This document shows positions 1 through 11,092 of a stretch of 64,000 nt of DNA, piece by piece. Origin of the DNA: Zychaea mexicana. Taxonomy: Eukaryota > Mucoromycota > Mucoromycetes > Mucorales > Lichtheimiaceae. The notes below the pieces were generated by a model. It was given only the letters and a program-made list of their open reading frames with translations. It was not told the origin of the DNA and made no database searches. Position numbers and translations under genes: made by a program. Numbering within the stretch: position 1 is the first letter of the stretch; each line of letters starts with the position of its first letter. Where the stretch lies: NCBI RefSeq assembly GCF_025766255.1, contig NW_026516702.1, forward strand, positions 280,415 through 344,414, read 5' to 3'.

Positions 1-1263
1 CCGATCATAGAGAGGGTAAATGCTTGCGTACATTGTGTCTTCACCAGTTGGAGGTGTAGTATCCAATTTTAAAAAAGGATTACTACACGCGATGCAAAAA
101 ACCTTGTTTTTCTAGTGGCTATCCTCCCTTTCTTATCTCTGTCGTTGGTAGCGTATATATTTCTTTGCAGCATAAGTATGTAATAACCTCTGTCCATGGT
201 TCAGTGACGCGATTAATCACATCATCCAAAGTATTATATAGTACTATGTTTTATTCCGATCTCTAATGTTATCAGTATTCTGCACGCCCAGCTTTTATTT
301 CTAATAAGCTATAGGCCAAGTGTATGAATACTAACATTGGTAGAGAGAAAGCCTTGTCGGAATTATAGTGACCCATTTTACACCCCCTACCGTAGCAGTC
401 GAGATGCGAATCCGCTGTAGCGTGCGTCAGTTCTAGTATGATGATTTTAATGCCGCACTATACACGATCGTATAAAAGAAAGAGAAATTATACATTCCCC
501 TTTATCATCATCAGCTCTTCTTGCAAGACTATGCATTAACAGAACCTCCTGAGAATGTCTCCTATAATTATCTATAATTAACCACAAACACGATGGCAGT
601 AAATTCTGCGCGAGTATAATTGATCGTCTGTGCCTTGACCGACCGATTTAGCAATAAATACGCTAAATTTACCCCGTTTTGCTTCTGTTATCCGAAATGG
701 TTTCGTTGTTGGACAAATCAAATGCACTTTATAATTCCGGAAAATGGGATTTCCGATTAATTGTAAGGGTCCTACAGTAAAACAGGTTATTTGATCCCAA
801 ACCAGTAGTATCACATTTTTCTGAATGAATGTGGGGTAAATCCGTAGAAGAAACACAATTGCCAACATCTTAGTACTTTTATGGGTTATCGTCACATAAA
901 CTTGGATATGTTGCTATGAGACGTAAAGCGCGTGAGTAGCCTTCAAAGAATTTAAAAGCAGTATTACAAGGAAAAAAAAAACCTTAAATCTTTGCAGCCT
1001 GACTGTGATGTCTCGAGCATCCACTATAATATATCACTATCCTCTTTCATGTCTACATCGATGGCACGCGTGGGTCACTGCCGTCATGACCCATTGCGGC
1101 TGGCCGCTGTTGGATCATCACCTATCAACTGCTGAGAAAGTGGTTTCAGAACAATATGTAATGATGTGTCGGATTTTGAAACAATACCAACACAGACACA
1201 TACATAGAAAATCGGCAATCCCTTCCGCTTCTTCAGCCGCTTTTTTTTTCTTTCAGTTTCTGC
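1..1263. other. No recognisable gene; left-edge spacer and possible LINE 5' leader
   Basis: AT-rich sequence with only short unconvincing open frames on either strand. The last few hundred bases may be the 5' untranslated leader of the LINE that follows; a pyrimidine-rich stretch lies just before the ORF1 start codon. I found no target-site duplication that would fix the left end of the element. Confidence 0.6.
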
Positions 1264-2922
1264 ATGGCTCTTCCCGATTCCCTTCAAAAAGTGCCTGGGG
1301 TCACTCCTGATGGTGACTCCAACCAACCCAAGGAAAATCCACCAACACATCCAAAACGAACGTATGCTCAAGCAGTTACCCAAAAACGTCCGGAAATCAG
1401 TCGAGGTCGTCTGATAACCCAGCTTAACGAATACGTCCCTGAAGATGTAAAAATGACACTTGGCAGCATGGCAGCCGACGGTCAACCAATCGCATCCCAT
1501 TTACTTCGTCGAGGAACGGAAGAATACAGTGTTTTCTTTGATATGTCGACACGCTCAGTCAAAGAGGACGCGTTTTTCCGAGCAGCTCGAGAAACGTTTG
1601 AAAACTGGGATGAGGCCATAGGTCTCATCCACCATCGCGAAAAGAAACAAGTCCTGTATGAGATGACTTTTGCAGACGAAGACATCTGCAACCTGGCACT
1701 GGAAAAGGGCGTTACCGTCGGTGATGTTCACTTCCCGGCTGTAAGATCGCTCCCTCCGGAACACGATCTCACCAAAGTACAACTCGAAAAACTGCCTACA
1801 GGCGTCAAAATGTATGAGCTGGAGGTCTTGTTGCGCCAAACACTTACCCAATTCGGACACGTGTTGCAACTTGGATTATACCGCTCTGTAGAGGGTGGTT
1901 GGTTCCAGGGTAAAGGATACGCAGTGCTCATGAAATCTAAGAACACCACCCCAGAGTCGTACAAGCCCCTCACCCACAAGGTCGAATTCGGTCTCGTGCA
2001 AGGCCGAGAACGGTCTTTTTACGCTACTTGGCAATCCATGGGTGATTACTGCCGATACTGTCACTCCCAAGACCACACTCTGAAACAATGTCCAAGCCGC
2101 GTTCAACCAGAATGCTTCAACTGTGGAATGATCGGTCACTATGCGAGAGAATGCGATCATCCCCACAACGCACTCCCGCGCAAACAACCAAAGACGACGA
2201 CTGGTTCAGCATCGCCAATAAAGTCGACGACAACCAGCAAAGGTCCAAAGAAGACCAAAACCCAACAATCGCATCCACCAGCTCAACATTTAAGTGATAC
2301 ACAATCTGATCATCGCTCTCATAATGTTCACTCGAAGTCAGCTTTGGACAAAACGACGATTACCATTCCAAACCCGAATTGTGAACAAGAGCGTGAAAAC
2401 CAGGCTCAGCTACACTCGAAGGTCAACGAGGCCACACCAAAGCAACAACCCAAAGGGAACTCAAAACGTCGAAGTTCCCAGCCTAAACATGTACCCATGG
2501 TCACCGAAGAACCGCTCAGCGACAACACGGATACCTCAGACGAAGAATTCACACCCCCAACAGACGATGAATCATCATCTCAATCATCCTCCGATGAAAC
2601 TGATAAGGATGAAACAGAAGACATGATACTCTGCTCGGACGAAGTGGATGCATTGACCCAGGATGCTACCCAACCGCTTCCGTCGGCAGCAGGAGATTCG
2701 GATTCCGCCTTCACACTTGAAGAGCACCGGAACACGCCGCCTATCAGCACACCATCGGGTGCCTCGGCCTCGAAGCACAATCCCCAGCAGCAGCAAAGTG
2801 AAGACTCAAGCGACGACAACAAATTCGACGCCACTGAGTCAACGTCCCCCGACAGCGGTCCACAGCACGCCAACGACTTGATCACCGGTCACTCGTCCGC
2901 GGAGACTATGGCCTCTGATTAG
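1264..2922 (+). CDS. LINE ORF1, Gag-like RNA-binding protein with CCHC knuckles
   Basis: Uninterrupted 552-residue ORF upstream of a LINE polymerase ORF. Two zinc knuckles are visible: CRYCHSQDHTLKQC (about residues 263-276) and CFNCGMIGHYAREC (about 284-297), the CCHC arrangement of retroelement ORF1/Gag proteins. The C-terminal 230 residues are low-complexity, rich in S, T, D, E, P and Q, and probably disordered. The known role of such proteins is to coat element RNA and form the ribonucleoprotein used for target-primed reverse transcription. ORF2 starts 111 bases after its stop in the same orientation, across an A-rich spacer. The ATG at 1264 is the first that captures the whole conserved frame. 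Being undisrupted suggests a young insertion. Confidence 0.9.
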   Translation: MALPDSLQKVPGVTPDGDSNQPKENPPTHPKRTYAQAVTQKRPEISRGRLITQLNEYVPEDVKMTLGSMAADGQPIASHLLRRGTEEYSVFFDMSTRSVKEDAFFRAARETFENWDEAIGLIHHREKKQVLYEMTFADEDICNLALEKGVTVGDVHFPAVRSLPPEHDLTKVQLEKLPTGVKMYELEVLLRQTLTQFGHVLQLGLYRSVEGGWFQGKGYAVLMKSKNTTPESYKPLTHKVEFGLVQGRERSFYATWQSMGDYCRYCHSQDHTLKQCPSRVQPECFNCGMIGHYARECDHPHNALPRKQPKTTTGSASPIKSTTTSKGPKKTKTQQSHPPAQHLSDTQSDHRSHNVHSKSALDKTTITIPNPNCEQERENQAQLHSKVNEATPKQQPKGNSKRRSSQPKHVPMVTEEPLSDNTDTSDEEFTPPTDDESSSQSSSDETDKDETEDMILCSDEVDALTQDATQPLPSAAGDSDSAFTLEEHRNTPPISTPSGASASKHNPQQQQSEDSSDDNKFDATESTSPDSGPQHANDLITGHSSAETMASD

Positions 2923-3033
2923 ATCAACCCCTCCCTTTTATTTTTAAAAAAAAAAAAAAAAAGGAAAGCAAAGAAGTTCAGAAACAGAGAAAACACAAAA
3001 ACAAACCAAAAAAAAAAAAACAAAAACAAAAAA
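2923..3033 (+). other. A-rich inter-ORF spacer of the LINE
   Basis: Non-coding spacer between the two element ORFs. It contains two long A-rich blocks (around 2946-2962 and 3007-3033) and almost no C or G in the second half. ORF2 therefore has to be translated by reinitiation or internal entry, or from a different transcript; the sequence does not say which. Confidence 0.7.
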
Positions 3034-6000
3034 ATGACACTCACTATTGGTTCGTTAAACGTTCGACATCTTGTCAAACATGACCCACACAACCCCAACA
3101 AAACAAAACACTTCATCCGTCATCTACGCCGCCAAGCCCTGCACCTGCTGGCACTTCAAGATACGGGCACTCATAACGATGAACACAACAAAACTTTACA
3201 ACAACGGTTCTGTGCTCGCGACAGTTCATGGAGTAAACACTGTGCCATTATCAACTTTTCTCCCCTTGTCAACATCCAACATGTCTTTGCGTCGCAAAGC
3301 GGCCGGATATTGTTGGTGACGGTTACACACATCAATAATGAATTTCCACCGTTCAACATTATCAATTTTTACGCGCCTGCCGCCTACAGGGATCGGAAAG
3401 ACTTTTATAGTCTCGAACTCCTTCCAATCCTGCAACAGCAAAATATGATTCCGCATGGTGATAGGTTGTTTATCCTTGGAGATTTCAACTATTCATATGC
3501 GCAGCGCGACTCATCATTCATGAAAGCAGCACCAAAAGAGTGGTGCGCACACTTGAATGAAAACTTTGTCAACCTGATGCTGCCGTCGGACGGATCCAAT
3601 AACCTCACGACGACATTCTACAACGGACGAGGCACATCGTCAATTGATTATATATTTGCGTCATCATCACTCTCCCTGCTGTGTTCGGCACCCGATGTCC
3701 GCCATGTGAATAGCAACTGGACGGACCATGCATTGATAGTGACCAGCATGCGGGCCAGTAATATCCGGCAGGGCCAAGACATATGGAGAGCCAACCCACT
3801 TATTGTCAACTCGGTACAGTTTAAAGAAAAACTGAATTCAGCACTCTCATCGGCACATATAAGAATTGCCAACATAGCCTCGCCACAAGAGGCCTGGGAT
3901 GAAGTCAAAAAGATTGCGAAAGAGGAATGCCGTCAATATGGACGTTATCTAGCCAAGAAAAAAGACCATCGCGAAAAACACCTACTTCGTCAACGTAATA
4001 AGATGATGCGCCATTTCAAGACAACAGGAAGTCGACCTCAGCGCCTTGTTGATATTACCGCCGAGCTCAACAAGATTCAAGAAGATCACGCTAGAATTTT
4101 AGCTATCAAAGCTAATGTCCGCTGGAGAGAGCGTAGCGAAATATCGGCCGGCTATCTAAAACGCACAGCACAACAACGAATGGCACAAAGGAACATCCTC
4201 CAGCTAGAACATCCAGTAACAGGCATCGTAGACTCTTCGATTGATCATATGCATCAAGCAGTCTGTTCATTTTATTCACAATTATACTCACCGGAACCGA
4301 CTGATGCAGCAGCAATATCAGACCTGTTGGACCATTTACCGCCATCATGCGTGCTCTCACAAGACTCTTGCGACATCTTAACAGAAGACATGACTCTCGA
4401 CGAGTTACTTGACGCAACCAAACGTGCACCGAAAGGAAGCAGTCCGGGACTAGACGGCCTGCCCTATAACATGTTGTCTACCATTTTCAAACACCCGTTA
4501 TATGGCAGAATGGCTGTTGATATTTACAATTCAGCTTTACATCAGGCACTATTTCCAGCATCATGGTCAGACACATGTATTTGTCTCATTCCGAAGAAAG
4601 GGGAGCTCTCCCAACTACGAAACTGGCGTCCAATTGCATTGATCAACACGGACTCTAAAATATTTACCCGTATCATGAACTCACGAATAGTCCGTGTTAG
4701 TAATGCATTAATTAACAAGTATCAGACGGGTTTCGTGCACGGACGCTACATCGCAGACAATGGGCTTGCTGTACGACTTGCTATGGACCATGCCGCCAGC
4801 GTAAATGCCGATGACGTCGGTTTATCTTTGGATATGGAAAAAGCGTACGACCGCGTTCATCCAGAATATCTCGAATGTTGTCTTAGCAAATGGGGATTCC
4901 CAGCAAAGATCATCTCTTCTATCAAGACTCTTTTCTTCGGCAGCAATCTACGAATCAACATTAACGGGTCCTTGTCTCCAGCATTTAAACAACAACGTGG
5001 CGTTCGACAAGGAGACCCTCTCTCGCCTATTTTGTTCAATCTGGCCTTAGAGCCTTTCTTGGTCCGCATCCTCAACGATGAACAATTACACGGATATGAT
5101 ATATCGATGGCAGCAAGTAAAGCTCTTACCCCAGTCACACCGTCTCCAACTAAACTAAAGGTTCTAGCCTACGCCGATGACTGCTTTGTTTTCATTCATA
5201 ATGAATCAGATTTGCAACAAGTCCGCCACCACTTAGACACCTACTCCAGAGCATCAAACGCCAAGGTCAATATGGACAAAACGCACGCCATATCGCTATC
5301 TGGCAAGTCGTCATCCACTTTGCGCTCGTGTTTGGAGGGAATGGGCATTAGATCATGGTTCGATCGACGAGCCCATCAAGCCTTGGTATATCTCGGATAT
5401 CCTTTGTATCAATCGCCGCAGCAACGGGATGGCTTCCTGGACAAACTTCTAGGCAAGATCAAATCAGCCTGCAACATCCATGCGCATCGGTCACTCTCGA
5501 TTCGCGGTCGAGCGACAATTCTGAATGTGCTGATTTTATCATCACTTTGGCACGTCTTACGAGTTTGCGCGGTCCCTCAAGCGTTCCAGAAGAAAGTTCG
5601 CAGCATTTGCCATGACTTCTTGACTAAAAAGATGTTTCCCAAGATTGCATTTCACCGACTGGCACCACCTCGCAAACAAGGGGGCCTTGCAATATTAGTC
5701 CCGGAAGCACAACAATCAGCACTCCAGCTCAGATGGATCCAACCTATGTTTAGTAATGACACCAAGCAGCGATCGTTCATACATTCGTGGATAATTAATA
5801 CTCAGGCAACATGGACTCCAAACCAGGACCCACATATGTGTCTCCTATTTCCCCGACTTCGGACCGCTTCAATGAGTAAACCCGTCAGCTTCTCAAATCA
5901 GCTATGCAAGGCCTTAGACAATTTTACGGTTGACTATCAATCCCAACTCATACCGACCGCTACAGTTCTACAACTGCACGTCCTAGATGCCATGACGCCG

Positions 6001-6876
6001 ACACAGCGCCCGCTCACCAAAACCTTAGACGTATGCTTACGACGCATAGCCAAACACAGGCTCCTAATGGATGATTTGTTCATCTTTGATTTAGCGAAGG
6101 GCTGTTTACGGAGACGGCTCGCCACGGAATTCTTGATTTACCCGCGCCTTTTGGGTCTACTGGTTCGCTTCTTGGACTTGGGTGAGTTGGGATTCCATCC
6201 AGCGGTGTTTCAGACTTTGATCCCGAGGCATCTTCTTCACAACTCTATTGATCCCGCTATCCGTGAACATAAGGCGGTCGATCTGGGAGCATGGTGCAAG
6301 GTCCAAGATAAACAATTGACCACGATCACAGCAAAAGAACTCAGACAAGCAATCATCGACAAGTCTATACACGTCGAAGCCCGGGAAAACACGATCTTAA
6401 CACCTAGCCAATGGGATACCTTCTGGCGATTGAAGATATCGCCAACGGCAAGAAATGTTTGGTACCGAGCGCTTCACAATAAGATTTCATGCCGTAAAAC
6501 TCTACATTCAATTATGCCCTCCGAATTCACATCCGCTGTATGCCCAATTTGTAACCAAGATGAAGATGATTTGTCTCATTTCCTGTACCAATGCCCTCGC
6601 AAATGGTCGATCTGGTGCTCCGTATGGCCCGACCTACTATTACAATCTGTTACAGAATCTGCTGTACACAATGCCATCTTTCACCTGTATTTTCCCCAAA
6701 ATGCTCCCCGTCTCCCTTCAGATATAATTATCAGCTGTATATTAGAATGTCTTTGGAACGCCCACTGGCGCTTTGTTTTAAACAACTCTCCCTTCGTTCC
6801 CGATAACATTATAACGCAAATCCATTCCCTTTTGTTAACCCGCACTCAAGAAAATCTTCCTTCTATCGCCAACTAG
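3034..6876 (+). CDS. LINE ORF2, endonuclease / reverse transcriptase
   Basis: Uninterrupted 1280-residue ORF. The N-terminal APE-type endonuclease shows GDFN (about residue 149), SIDYIF (about 203) and TDH (about 230); the usual QET motif near residue 43 reads QDT. The reverse transcriptase follows with SSPGLDGLP, LIPKKGELSQLRNWRPIAL, LSLDMEKAYDRV (catalytic D600), RGVRQGDPLSPILFNLAL and LAYADDCF (catalytic D715/D716). A C-terminal zinc motif, CPICNQDEDDLSHFLYQC (about 1170-1187), matches the zf-RVT type. Known function of the family: nick target DNA and copy element RNA onto the exposed 3' OH. All RT catalytic residues are intact, so the element may still be active, subject to the endonuclease substitution. 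No introns. Confidence 0.95.
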   Translation: MTLTIGSLNVRHLVKHDPHNPNKTKHFIRHLRRQALHLLALQDTGTHNDEHNKTLQQRFCARDSSWSKHCAIINFSPLVNIQHVFASQSGRILLVTVTHINNEFPPFNIINFYAPAAYRDRKDFYSLELLPILQQQNMIPHGDRLFILGDFNYSYAQRDSSFMKAAPKEWCAHLNENFVNLMLPSDGSNNLTTTFYNGRGTSSIDYIFASSSLSLLCSAPDVRHVNSNWTDHALIVTSMRASNIRQGQDIWRANPLIVNSVQFKEKLNSALSSAHIRIANIASPQEAWDEVKKIAKEECRQYGRYLAKKKDHREKHLLRQRNKMMRHFKTTGSRPQRLVDITAELNKIQEDHARILAIKANVRWRERSEISAGYLKRTAQQRMAQRNILQLEHPVTGIVDSSIDHMHQAVCSFYSQLYSPEPTDAAAISDLLDHLPPSCVLSQDSCDILTEDMTLDELLDATKRAPKGSSPGLDGLPYNMLSTIFKHPLYGRMAVDIYNSALHQALFPASWSDTCICLIPKKGELSQLRNWRPIALINTDSKIFTRIMNSRIVRVSNALINKYQTGFVHGRYIADNGLAVRLAMDHAASVNADDVGLSLDMEKAYDRVHPEYLECCLSKWGFPAKIISSIKTLFFGSNLRININGSLSPAFKQQRGVRQGDPLSPILFNLALEPFLVRILNDEQLHGYDISMAASKALTPVTPSPTKLKVLAYADDCFVFIHNESDLQQVRHHLDTYSRASNAKVNMDKTHAISLSGKSSSTLRSCLEGMGIRSWFDRRAHQALVYLGYPLYQSPQQRDGFLDKLLGKIKSACNIHAHRSLSIRGRATILNVLILSSLWHVLRVCAVPQAFQKKVRSICHDFLTKKMFPKIAFHRLAPPRKQGGLAILVPEAQQSALQLRWIQPMFSNDTKQRSFIHSWIINTQATWTPNQDPHMCLLFPRLRTASMSKPVSFSNQLCKALDNFTVDYQSQLIPTATVLQLHVLDAMTPTQRPLTKTLDVCLRRIAKHRLLMDDLFIFDLAKGCLRRRLATEFLIYPRLLGLLVRFLDLGELGFHPAVFQTLIPRHLLHNSIDPAIREHKAVDLGAWCKVQDKQLTTITAKELRQAIIDKSIHVEARENTILTPSQWDTFWRLKISPTARNVWYRALHNKISCRKTLHSIMPSEFTSAVCPICNQDEDDLSHFLYQCPRKWSIWCSVWPDLLLQSVTESAVHNAIFHLYFPQNAPRLPSDIIISCILECLWNAHWRFVLNNSPFVPDNIITQIHSLLLTRTQENLPSIAN

Positions 6877-6946
6877 TCAAACGCTCCTTAGCTTCTTCTC
6901 CTCACCTCTCATATTTAATATGCACGTGACTTGAAATAAAAACCGA

Positions 6947-6963
6947 CGCAATAATTTGTTGCG
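6947..6963 (+). other. Small stem-loop just before the LINE A tail
   Basis: CGCAA at 6947-6951 pairs with TTGCG at 6959-6963 around a seven-base loop. It lies six bases before the A tail, where some LINE reverse transcriptases recognise their template RNA. Confidence 0.45.
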
Positions 6964-6984
6964 CGCCTAAAAAAAAAAAAAAAA

Positions 6985-7859
6985 TGCATATACTTTTAGG
7001 ACTTTATCAGTCAATTCTCCACACGCCCACATCTGCACATACACACACACACATCCAATTAGAAACGCCAGAAGATCTATCAATCAAGCAAAGGAATAAA
7101 AAAAACCTAAGCTGCTGTAAAATTATACATATGATACTTAAAGAGCACAGATCTGGGGTAAAAATAATGCGACTTTTTTAATTACGTCCTTTGCGCCATA
7201 ACTTCAATAGCAAAACATACACTTTTAGCTTGTTTATGCTGTCATACCTGTCTTGATAGTTGTTTATTCACAACTTGTGTAATAAACGTTTTGCTTCACA
7301 ATTTATGCTGAGAAGCCTTGGCTCTCCATCTTTATACATGCTTCTCTCTGATCTAATATCCTTCATCTAACAACCGGATGAGTAGTTTATTTACATCGTT
7401 ACTCGCTGATTTTGCTCTCTGCTCTACGACCAGCCAAAAAATTACGGTCCTCATCTCTAACCCTCCAATCTCTAAATACCTTAATGAGGGCATTTTTAAA
7501 CTACCATTCATACTTTCTGTGCCCTCACAAAATCTTCTATTTATTATCAACTTGAGTACAAAACAGCTATAGGACGGAAAGTATGGCATTGTATAAAATA
7601 TTAATGCTCCCAATATTATTCTCTTACACTATTATCACTTCACATATTTACACACATGTTAAATGACGGATCCACGTTCAGATCGAATCTGCCTTTAACT
7701 CATTCGAGGTCGGATCGGATCCAAAAACTCTCGATCCGGATCCGTCTTTTTGACACGGATCGGAACGAGTAGACGGATCGCCGGGTGAGAATGACGAAGT
7801 CGAGGCATTTCCCTTATGGCCTCCACATTTTTTTTGTATGGAGGATTTTACCCTCAGAG
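6985..7859. other. Spacer without recognisable gene
   Basis: AT-rich DNA between the LINE tail and the inverted-repeat element, with a short CA-rich stretch near 7035-7055. Between 7680 and 7770 the GATCCG/CGGATC motif recurs several times in both orientations. No coding signal on either strand. Confidence 0.5.
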
Positions 7860-8108
7860 CAGTGTTGACGAATTTCGCCAACCGCAATTTTCGCCTGGCG
7901 AAAATTGGTGAAGTTGACGACGAAACAGCTGAAACTCCTGACATACAAGTGCACCCAGCAGAAAACAAATCTTATAAATACAAATTGTCAACACTTTTCA
8001 TCCCCTCCCTTCAACAGATTTAGATTTTCATATGTATCTCCAAGTAAAGTAATTGATTTTTAGCCTCTAATTTTCGCCTATTTTCGCCCTGGCGAAAAAT
8101 CAGCACTG
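7860..8108. mobile_element. Small non-autonomous element with hAT-like terminal inverted repeats
   Basis: The left end begins CAGTGTTGACGAATTTCGCC, and the right end read on the minus strand begins CAGTGCTGATTTTTCGCC. They align with one transition and a short indel, giving imperfect inverted repeats of about 20 bases around a 249-base non-coding core. Each end also has a subterminal palindrome built from TTTTCGCC/GGCGAAAA. CAGTG-type termini are typical of hAT elements. The 8-base flanks (CCTCAGAG and GAAGAGAG) match at only four positions, so a target duplication is not supported. Confidence 0.5.
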
Positions 8109-8244
8109 GAAGAGAGGTAACAGCGGCCTCAAAGTGTGATAAGCAGAAGAAAAAAAATTACAAGAAATTATAAAAAATATCGAAAGATTGCCTTGACTGC
8201 TATGGCAGCAGTCTTAGCAGGAAGAAAGGGTGTGTTGTCGAAAA

Positions 8245-9257
8245 TTAAAGCCCAGTGGGCTCGCCAGATGGCCAAAAGAGTATAAGCGATAATGAGGAGA
8301 AGTTGCGTATGAGTGAAAGAGGAGTACGGAGGATCCCCAATGGAGATGAAATGAAGAAAAGCAGATGGGCGCGGGTCATGGTGGCAGATGCGGTTCCAGA
8401 CTCATTGCCATATATCAAATTTGCGTGGACATAGAACAAGAAAGTGAGCCAGTGTTTCGTTGAGACAACCACAAAGCCGACATTCCGGAGAGGGAAGGAA
8501 GGTGGAGTTCATACGGAACAGTCGTTCTGCATTAGGTATGACTGTATGATAGATGCGAAAGAGGACATTTCTAGCAGCATGGTCCATGGGGGTGGCCCAA
8601 AAGACACGCCAGTGTTTGGTGGAAACTGGGGATGCGGGTGTTCCTGGAGTGAGTTTTCGTCGGTACGCCTTGGTTTGCCACGAGGTGAACGCTGGGTCAT
8701 TTTTGATGGCGTTGGTTAGTGGTTGAAAGTTGATAGAGTCAGGTTGATGTAAACGCCCATCTTGTGCATTAGTGCTGTGAATGCAAAGTCGTGCAAAGAA
8801 AGGGCGAATGATATAGCGGAAATTGATTACGTCGTGTCTAAGTTGATTGAGAAGCGTCGGGTGTCTGACGTCGTCGTCAAGCTGGCGCTGGCGCAGGCGA
8901 ATATACCCAAGGGACTGATCTTAAAGATGAAAGAATCCTTCACCTGATATTTAGAGAAACCTGGTCGTCTAGGTGGTGGGTTGTCGGATGATGGCTGAAT
9001 GATGACAGAGAGTGGTAATTCTAATGCTGTTGCGGGTGATAAGTTGTCGACTGTATCCCAGGACAAACCAGCCGCATCAATGGCACGAAGGACCAAGGCA
9101 ACTGGCGATGCTGATTCATACGCTCGTTGTTTACGACTAGCTGGAGAGAACAAGACCAGCCGGTGGTCTGCGAATACTTTTTGATGGCAAGTAGTCGATG
9201 GATCAGACATAGAATATGTTGTGGGAACATACCGCTTTCATCCAGCATCGGTTGAGG
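8245..9257 (-). pseudogene. Decayed LINE ORF2, C-terminal part with zf-RVT remnant
   Basis: Read on the minus strand, several short frames resemble the C-terminal third of the intact LINE ORF2. The clearest is at 8402-8587, with the zinc motif CRLCGCLNETLAHFLVLC followed by PRKFDIW, matching CPICNQDEDDLSHFLYQC/PRKWSIW in the intact element. The segment 8827-9210 appears to carry the region before it. Stops and frame changes separate the pieces. There is no convincing poly(A) remnant at the expected 3' end. Confidence 0.75.
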
Positions 9258-11092
9258 TCACCTTAAAATGGGGTCCAATAAGCCAATCCCACCCTGGTGT
9301 CGTGGTACACATAGTTTCTGATAGGACACGCGTGGGAACATTCGATGCATTAGGAAGCTGCTGATGGTGCTTCTCAGTTTCTGGTGGAAGCCTGACAGTG
9401 GTGCGCCAATGATACGCAGAACATGCCATAGTTTTGACAAAATCAAGGTGTTGAGCACGGTGGCATGGCCGCGGATAGACAAGTTGCGGCTCAAGTGAAT
9501 GTTGCATTGGTTCTTGACCGATTCCAGCAACCGGTTCATGAATGTATTCAGTTGGGTAGTTGAGGAGGTCAGTGGATAGCCCAAATATGTGACGGGGTCG
9601 GTCTGTGTACGATCGTGACAAGGCAGAATTCCATGTTGGTGTAGCAAAGCATTCCATCGAGGTTGTGGTGCCCCTCCTAGCGAGATTGCTTGGGTCTTTT
9701 CTTGATTGAACTTGGCATTTGAAGCGCGTTGATAGACATCCATGTGGTACAAAACCCGGCGCAAATCCTCGGGAGATTGCAGGAAAACAAGAATATCATC
9801 CGCGTAGGCGAGTGTTTTAATTGGCTCGGGGTGGGCATGGTGGCTGGTGCAATGTCATTGTTCGGTGATGTGAAGACATATCCGTGATATGATACGTCTC
9901 TTTGTAACGAGCGCAGAAAAGGCTCCAGAGCCAGGTTGAAAAGGATCGGCGACAGTGGATCACATTGTCGCAATCCGCGTTGTTGTGCAAATGGCGCGCT
10001 AAGATGACCGTTAATGTTGATACGTATACGCGTGTTGGAAAACAGTGAGTTGATGCTGTTAATAATCTGATCGGGAAAAGCAAAGTGTTGCAAAGTTTGA
10101 ACTAAATACTGTGAATGGGTCCTATCATACGCTTTTTCCTGGTCGAGTAGGAGGCCAATGGCTGACGACGTATTGCTTGAGGCATGTTCCATGACAAGGC
10201 GTGCTGCTAGGCCATTTTCGGCAATAAAGCGACCCGGCATGAATCCCGTTTGCTGTGGGTTAATCAGGGGTGCAGCGGCCACCACGACGCGCTTATTTAG
10301 CAGCCGTGTGTATATCTTGGAATCACAATTGACGAGACTAATCGGCCGCCAATTCTTGAGTGTAGTCAGATCGCCCTTTTTTGGGAGGAGACGGATACAG
10401 GTTTCGGTCCAAGAATCAGGAAAAAGACCATTTTTCAATGCATCGTCATATACTTGACATGTAAGTGTTTTGGCTGCCGGGTGTTTGAATACGAGCCTCC
10501 ATATGCCGTATGGTAAACCGTCGGTTCCAGGGCTACTTTGGCGTGGGGCTCGTTTAGCTCCGTCTTGGAGATCTTCAATGCTGAAGGGATCGACTAGGCT
10601 TTCTTTGCTGCTGGTGCTGAAGTGTGCTGAGGATGGTATGTTGTGCTGCAGTTGTTGGATAGCCGAGTCGTCAACGTCGTCGGAGGTATACAACTGTTCA
10701 TAGAAAGCTGTTGCGGCTGAATGCATCGATTCCACTGTGTTACATATGTCGCCAGTGTGAGGATGTTGTAGAGTGACAATGTTGGCCTGTGACGTGCGTT
10801 GTTGTATGGTTCGCTTGAGATAACCAGCAGATTTCTCGCCTTGCTCCCGCCAGCGCTTTCCTGCACGTAAAGCGAGGGTATCGCAAACTTCATGTTGTGC
10901 TGCTGATATTTGTTGTTCAGTTATCTTTAAGAACCATATGCGTGTAGCGATGGGTGGATTTGACCGTAAAAACCGGTTGCGTTTCGATTGTAGTTTTTTG
11001 AGGTAAGCTGTTGTTTTATTGATGCGTTGCCGGCAATACTGTTGCATCTGCTGCTTTAGTAGACGCTTCAGTTCCTCCCATGATCGGACCAT
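9258..11092 (-). pseudogene. Decayed LINE ORF2, reverse-transcriptase domain
   Basis: The longest surviving minus-strand frame (9677-11092) encodes RT motifs SSPGTDGLPYG, LLPKKGDLTTLKNWRPISL, QTGFMPGRFIAENGLAAR and LLLDQEKAYDR. The motif normally reading RQGDPLSP reads RQCDPLSP. Just before the catalytic motif the frame breaks: one A is missing from an A run near 9820, and LAYADDILVF continues in the frame that runs to 9258. It resembles the intact LINE in the window but is clearly a different, older copy or subfamily. Confidence 0.85.

Larger units (their letters stand above)
1264..6984 (+). mobile_element. Two-ORF non-LTR retrotransposon (LINE), apparently full coding capacity
   Basis: The element spans ORF1, an A-rich spacer, ORF2, a short 3' UTR with AATAAA at 6935-6940, and a 16-base A tail at 6969-6984. 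The tail sits directly against unrelated flanking sequence, as expected for target-primed reverse transcription. The true 5' end lies upstream of 1264 but is not resolved, and no target-site duplication was identified. Confidence 0.88.

Noticed and set aside
1..1263. Target-site duplication of the intact LINE
   Set aside because: The sequence following the A tail (TGCATATACTTTTAGG) was not found upstream, and the 5' end remains undefined.
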